From NCBI RefSeq assembly GCF_000203795.2, contig NW_006281105.1, forward strand, positions 1,054,001-1,118,000: DNA of 64,000 nucleotides. Direction: 5' to 3'. This document shows positions 58,401 through 64,000 of this stretch, piece after piece. Below the pieces are notes generated by a model that was given only the letters and a program-made list of their open reading frames with translations, made no database searches and was not told the DNA's origin. Numbering within the stretch: the first letter of the stretch is position 1; the number at the start of each line of letters is the position of its first letter. Source of the stretch: Batrachochytrium dendrobatidis JAM81. Lineage: Eukaryota; Chytridiomycota; Chytridiomycetes; Rhizophydiales. Position numbers and translations under genes: made by a program.

Positions 58401-60349
58401 CTACTCCAGCTCCACACGCTTCTTTTGAAAATAATCAAGCTGGTGATGACAATGGCTTTGATACTCTTGCTACTGCACAAGCAGATCAAGTGGTTTCTAC
58501 TGATCCTGTTGCAATTTTGCGCGATTTGGTATACCAGAGCGGTGGGTATCGCATACATCAGGTTGGATCTGCTCCTGCTTTCCCCTTTAGTCCATTTGAA
58601 CTAGCAAAACCTTACGAAGAACCCGTATACACTCAGCAGCCAGCAAACTCGTATAATTATGGCGGGCAAAGCAATCAAAATCAGTTTAATATTGGTAACG
58701 CTTGGGCTCAGCCCAGCGTACCTCATACTTCTCGTCAGCCATCGTTTGGAGGGTATCAGCCGCAACAACAGGCGCCTACACCACCTGTTGCTATGCAACC
58801 GTCTATGTATGGTGGTGCTGGTTTCCAACCACAGCAGCAACAACAAAACACATGGAATCATTCCAACCAGCAGTCATATGGTGGAAACTCTGCTTACGGT
58901 GGTTATCAGGGACAGCCATCGTTCCAGCAGCAGCAGCAAGCACCTTCGGTTGGCGTGCCTAGTTTTCAGCCTGCATATGCTCGATCTACAAGTGTACCGC
59001 CGCAATCGAATCCTTACGCGCCTATGCAAACTATGCAGCAGCAGCCACCCATGTCTCGTACGTCTTCTGTGTTATCTCCACCAATTACTACACCAGCAGT
59101 GCCAGCCAAACACCCTGTTGGTGACCGATCGCATATTCCTGAAGGTCAAAAACCGTGCTTCAAAATCCTTCAGCATCACCTGGATGACTTTAAAGATTCA
59201 GTGCATGTTGGAGCAACTGGCAGTGCTGATCCACATCTCATGAACTCATACAGGGATGCAGAAAAACGGCTTGGTCAATTGTTTGATCAAATGAATAATA
59301 CTGAAGTACCGCAAGATGTTGCTGAAAAATTGCTACAGATTGGAAAGGCACTGGATAAATCGGACTTTGTTGGCGCACATCGTATCCAAGTTGATCTAAT
59401 GACTCGAAGGTTTGATGTATGTGGAGTCTGGATTGTTGGAATAAAGCGATTGATCGAGTCGTTGGAGCGTATTAAAATGGGTCCAGTTGGATCCTCTCAT
59501 CAGGGACATGCTGGATCACCAAATGACGGGTTGGTATCACCTGGAATGAATGGTCAACAACAGCCATCTTTAGGTTATCAGTCTTCTCCGCCAATTCCTA
59601 TGGGTGCAAGCAATGGGCAAAGACCATCCATGTCATACGGAAACAATGCTGCCTTTCCACCTTCTCCTTCGCTCGGATATGGTGGATCTCATATGCAACA
59701 GCAGCCTCTTGCACCGCCGCCGCTTGCTGGTCCACCGCCAATTGGGAGTGGTCGACCAAGTATATCGCCATACCCATCTACAATGCCAACACAGAACCAC
59801 ATGCCATTGGCACCACCCCCGATCGCTGGATCTTCTCAGCATATGCAAAATGCATTCCCACCGACTATAAGCAATGGATCCAATACTCAACAAACACCAC
59901 CACCTCCCACATCATTATCAACATTTGGTGCTCCACCACCTGGCATGTCGGCCCCGCCCCCCACAACATCCACATTCAAGGCATCAATGCCTCCACATAC
60001 GCAGATGGGTGGGTCTGGCAGATCTTCGTTTGGTGCTCCACCACCATCACAGCCATTGCAGCCGATTGCTCCACCTCCATTAGGTATGATGCCACCTATA
60101 CAGTCCGCCCAACACACATCAACATTTGGAAATGCTCCACCAGTTCGATCTACTTCTAGTATGAGCTATTCTAGCTCGGTTGGTAATGGTATAGCTCCTC
60201 CCCCACTTCATGGTCAGCAAAGATTGCCTGCACAACAGCCATACTTTCAGGGAGGTAATTCAGGCGCACCTCCGCCAACGACTTTTGGTGGTCCATTTCC
60301 TCCCCCGCCTGTGGGATCCTTTAGTATGCCTCCGCCTCCTCCACAATGA
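55430..60349 (+). CDS. SEC31: SEC31, outer COPII coat subunit
   Basis: Three exons in phase: 55430-55662, 55980-56538, 56678-60349, giving 1,487 residues. N-terminal WD40 propeller (RNCTLAWSP, LLASGASDGEISIWDL, ILASASNSGYTVVWDL, LLLSCGKDNRTIVWNT); central helical ACE1 region (TLITKALMLSDFETAVNICL, ALAPLYAKYLDYA); Gln/Pro-rich linker; and an SRA1-like helical domain at ~1075-1198 (HIPEGQKPCFKILQHHLDD, VDLMTRRFDVCGVWIVGIKR). With Sec13 it builds the cage of ER-to-Golgi vesicles. Oddly, another ~290-residue proline-rich tail, ending FSMPPPPPQ, follows the SRA1-like domain, where Sec31 proteins normally stop. Confidence 0.95.
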
Positions 60350-60524
60350 GTTGTATTGATTCGTTAGGTATTGGATTGCAAAGAAATAAAGCAACTTTCT
60401 TGAAATAGGTTTTAGCTATACTTGAATACACGATCAAAAGTTCAAGAGTGGTGTTTTTCATTTATTTTTAGATGGACAGTATCGTGTTTAAAAGAAATGT
60501 AATCAATGAGCAAGTGAACTTGGA

Positions 60525-63179
60525 TCAATCTTCATCGCTATCGCCTTCATCCAGTTCCATCCCTTGAATGCCGTCATCATCATTGTTTTCAACATCCGAC
60601 TCCAATTCATCGTTCTCTTCGCCACTCTCTAAAGCCTCGTCATCATCAAACTCTTCTTCCTCATCCTCATCCTCTTCGTCATTTTCACTTGCATCGTCTT
60701 CATTGTCTTCATATACCACCACTGCATCTGCATCTTGGTCGGTAGGTTGTGCTCGACGCGAATCAATTTGAGATACAGCAAGATCAAGACGACCATGAAG
60801 CTTATTCAAACGTTCAAGAGCCTGATAGCGTGTATCCAGTGTCCTATACAAAGTCCCTAACCGCATCGATGCATTGGGTACCTGTCGAGTCATCAAAGGT
60901 AGCTCAAATTAATATTATGATTCTTGACAATACTCATTTTAGCATTACATTGCCTTGTACAAATACACTTACAGACAAGAGATAGGCTGAATGAAGGATC
61001 AATACACTTCGAACCCATTCAATAAGCAATACTGCACGTGCTGGTCGTCGCTGCAACCTCACAACCACCAGTTCCAATAGTGCTATCACTTGAGCTGGAG
61101 ATAACCGTTTTACTGTCGCCATAATCATCTTTTTGTCTTGGATTTCAAGAGCCTTTTCCAAAAGCTGAACGTCACCAGATTGGATAGCTTGGGAAAGCAT
61201 TTGATGGACGGTGATGGGCGTAGCGTGTTTGCGTTGGTTGTGTGGGGTTGAAGGAGCAGTAGCTGATGACGGGGTGATTGCTGATTTGCCTTCAAGAGTA
61301 GCGTCCATGGCACGAACACGCTCTTCAAGAATAGTGGTGGCATCCTCGGTATTCAAGGGAGCAATATGTTTGGATTTAGCACTACTTGTGGCAGGAAGCA
61401 TGTCAAGTGCTCCCAATACACTAACAGAGGCACCACTCTAATCAATGCACACGATGTTTGGAATAAGTAGCTATTAAGTGCAAGTCCGTATTTGAAATAA
61501 AATCAAAAGTTACCTTTGTGGTTGTACTTTTAACCGCATTCTTGGCAAATGGAGGATCCGGGTTACGTGCAAGTGAAATTGTTGGAATCACCTTTCCGGC
61601 ATCCGTTACAAATGTCTAATCAGATAAAAATACGTTAGCAAGTTACATATGACCCAAAAGCACATCTGCTTCATAACATATCAAAAAGTCGTCTGAATAA
61701 ATGAAATATCTATAAAAAACACTTACAATAGTTTCAAACAAAGGCCGCAAGCTCGTGCCATATACAATCATTACCCGATCAAGTTGAAACGCGGCGTTAT
61801 GGATCATAACCTGAGCATGAGTTGAGCTAGTTGGGTTGGTGAGACTTATAATTGAATCGGCTTCGCACGTTGCTTGAGGTCTCTTTTTTGACGGAGGCGA
61901 TGTGATTGATGCTGATCCTGTAGCGCCAAGCTTTTTGTCAGTAAGCCAGACATTTACTACACCACTATCGAGCTGAGCAAGAAGATATCCATTGTCGGAA
62001 TATTCCAAAAACTGAACTGGTGAGTCTACCGTGTAAACTAAATCATAGTATTTACAGACAATGATGTGTTAAATTGCGTCTCGTTGGAACCGCAAGTGAA
62101 AATACACAAGCATACCTTTAGGAGTATCAGTTTTTGATTCCATAGTCCATTGACTGATAAAACGATCGTCACGAGCAGCAGAAAACAAAGTTTTTGATTT
62201 ACTATCAAATGAAAGTTGAACAACAGCAGTAGCATGACCTGAAAACGTCTATACTCGACATTAGATTATCAGCAGCTGATTAGTATAACAAGACAAAGCA
62301 CGCATATAAAAAAACCTTTAATATATAAATGACCTACATTTAAATTTTTCATCAACGAAATATTGATGATTTCGATCTGATTTGCGGCAACAGCGAGATA
62401 AGACCCTGTGGGATCAATCGCAATCTTGGATAGGTTTTTTGATTTACTCTGGCATGTTCTATGAAATTGATGATTTGAACATGTTCAATAAATTTATCAA
62501 TATACAGACAAGTGGCTGAGCTGTTCAATATAGACAAGTAAATCTAATGCATAGAATACCTCAAAAGTTGACCCTTTTTAAGATCCCACTCAACAATCAA
62601 ACCATCTTCGCCGATAGAGAATCCTTTTTTTCCGCTAGAATTAAATACAAATCCAGTCACGGGGGAACGATGACCATTGGTAAGTGTTGTCAAAAGAGTT
62701 CCGGTTGAGACTGAAAAAATCAAGATGTTTCCAGTCGATAGAGCAAGTGAAACCCACAACTGCTCCTTCTGTTGTTATTTAAAAAGTGATTGAGATTCAG
62801 TGCCAGATTCCACAAGTAGGTTAGATTGCCATGTATGAATAAAACACGGTTAGTAAGAGTTCAAGCGATCGAATAGAGTGAAATCGACAAGACTCCAGCG
62901 TCTAATAAATTCATTTCTAATATTAAAAATTACCATTTTCCCAAATGCAACATGCAAGCACAATGATCCAGCAGGAGTGGTGTATTCAGCAACATGAGCA
63001 CCTGTTACAGTGTTGAAGACGACAAGCCTCGAAGCATCAAGAGCAGGCGAAACAGAGGCAAAATAGGTTGCTGCAACAGTTTCATCTAAAGAGCCAAATG
63101 CAGAAACTTCATATGCTTGAGATTCCAAAAGAGGTTCTGTATCGGGAATAGCAGAGCGATTGGGCCTTTTGCTGGGCAT
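60525..63179 (-). CDS. UTP5: UTP5/WDR43, small-subunit processome t-UTP protein
   Basis: Eight exons in phase: 63179-62934, 62768-62560, 62458-62338, 62248-62116, 62037-61727, 61615-61514, 61437-60973, 60881-60525, giving 647 residues, as in yeast Utp5. WD-type blades (VSLALSTGNILIFSVSTGTL, EDGLIVEWDLKKGQLLR, DDRFISQWTM, YLLAQLDSGVVNVWLTDKKL) are followed by a helical Utp12 domain (LLEKALEIQDKKMIMATVKR, RPARAVLLIEWVRSVLILHS) and a very acidic tail rich in Glu and Asp. Acts in the nucleolus in pre-rRNA transcription and 18S processing. Convergent with SEC31, 175 bp apart. Confidence 0.93.
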
Positions 63180-63255
63180 AATTCTGGTGAAATTTGGAGA
63201 AATTCGATTTATTTTTATTTTTTTGTTTTCATGGCAACAGCACTAAAAATGAGTG

Positions 63256-63323
63256 AATGTCACGTGGAAATAGTTTGCAAATTCAACACGCCAAAAAAAC
63301 AAATGAATGTCACGTGGAAATAG
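63256..63323. promoter_or_regulatory. two 19-bp direct repeats with CACGTG boxes
   Basis: TGAATGTCACGTGGAAATAGT occurs with CACGTG at 63261-63266 and again at 63311-63316, exactly 50 bp apart, in the 192-bp divergent promoter between UTP5 (63179) and the gene starting at 63372. Confidence 0.6.
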
Positions 63324-63371
63324 TCTATAAATTCACACTAAATTTAGTGCTTGTTAGCCAACAATTCTGCC

Positions 63372-63950
63372 ATGCAAAGCCAGCAAGCTGCTGTCCAGCG
63401 ACTTGGTTCTATTCGATCGTCCATCTCGCAGATTCTAGTCTCTACCTCGTTTCTTGTAATAGTTGAGTCTATGTGTACAGCCTCTTGTCCTGTCTGCTGT
63501 GATATGGCTTATTGCACTATATGTAGGGCAATAAGCCATTCAATTAGGGCTGAATTTGACTTTTAATTATGGCTTTGATGGGATTGCCAAGGCTAACCTT
63601 TGAACATGTCACAACTCTATCCACATAAACTTTTTACTGGTATGCATAATTAGGGACTCTCAATTTATGGATTTCTACCTGGCACTCTGGTCCGACCAAG
63701 TGGATCGTATTGGGGAATTTACCGCATTATTATTAATGCCATTATGGCTGGTATGGCTCACCGTCGTTGCATCACCAATTTCCGCGGAATATTCTATATT
63801 GCATTAAACTCTGCTGTGGAATTAACCGCCATTGGAATTAACTTGAGAAACAATATGATGAGCGACAGTGGATGTGTAAACGATACTCGATGCAATGAAG
63901 ATAAATATGGCGAGGGTGTTATTCCAAGATACACCAGCATTGCTCTTTTC
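63372..63950 (+). CDS. unrecognised gene, 5' part (continues past the window)
   Basis: Two exons in phase, 63372-63455 and 63654-63950, with a GTAAGC donor at 63951, so the gene continues to the right. The 127 residues seen begin MQSQQAAVQRLGSIRSSISQ and continue with LSIYGFLPGTLVRPSGSYWG and a stretch with two Cys (SGCVNDTRCNEDKYGEG). I do not recognise a family. A Gly/Ile-rich helix IIINAIMAGMAHRRC may be membrane-associated. It shares the CACGTG-containing promoter with UTP5. Confidence 0.6.
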
Positions 63951-64000
63951 GTAAGCTTTTCATTAATATGTTGATATTGATTTTGTTCAACTCTTTCATT

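Noticed and set aside
1..64000. tRNA, rRNA, CRISPR arrays, LTR retrotransposons, transposase genes
   Set aside because: I looked for T-arm consensus, array-like spacing, long terminal repeats and DDE/RT motifs and saw none. A tRNAscan, Rfam and RepeatMasker run would be decisive.

Overview
This window is nuclear DNA of a fungus, most likely a chytrid close to Batrachochytrium. The inference rests on AT-rich, intron-dense genes with short GT-AG introns, on fungal housekeeping genes (RMT2, SEC31, UTP5, TRM3, rab GDI), and on lineage-type secreted proteins (signal peptide, Ser/Thr-rich pro-region, Kex2-like KR/RR site, fast-evolving C-terminus). I joined exons by hand. A joint was accepted only when splice sites, reading phase and family alignment agreed.

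Left part (1-15.1 kb): a secreted-protein gene cut by the window edge, a TLC-domain membrane protein, DNMT2, a secreted protein, a PPR protein and an EGF-like multi-pass membrane protein, all on the minus strand. A ~7.0 kb tandem duplication is followed by a 3,506-bp internal deletion. The second copy keeps the secreted gene, a stub of the PPR gene and the intergenic DNA. The duplication breakpoint lies in copies of a small transposon and the deletion breakpoint in a 10-bp microhomology.

Middle-left (15.1-27.4 kb): RMT2, a seven-exon cytochrome P450, an SH3+EH-domain protein, a YbaK-fold protein, an ABCG24-like transporter and NECAP. Two of these (SH3+EH, NECAP) point to clathrin-type endocytosis.

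Middle (27.4-38.9 kb): a gene-poor, repeat-rich island with five plus-strand, intronless secreted-protein genes. They include a precursor with six perfect-length 36-residue repeats bounded by dibasic sites and an 831-residue Pro/Gly/Gln repeat protein. Two families of short terminal-inverted-repeat elements fill the spaces.

Right part (39.0-64 kb): compact housekeeping DNA. It holds a sterol O-acyltransferase-like protein whose catalytic His is Asn, the 24-exon TRM3/TARBP1, rab GDI, a second sterol O-acyltransferase with intact His, PNKP, SEC31, UTP5 and the start of an unrecognised gene. All three divergent promoters here carry CACGTG boxes.
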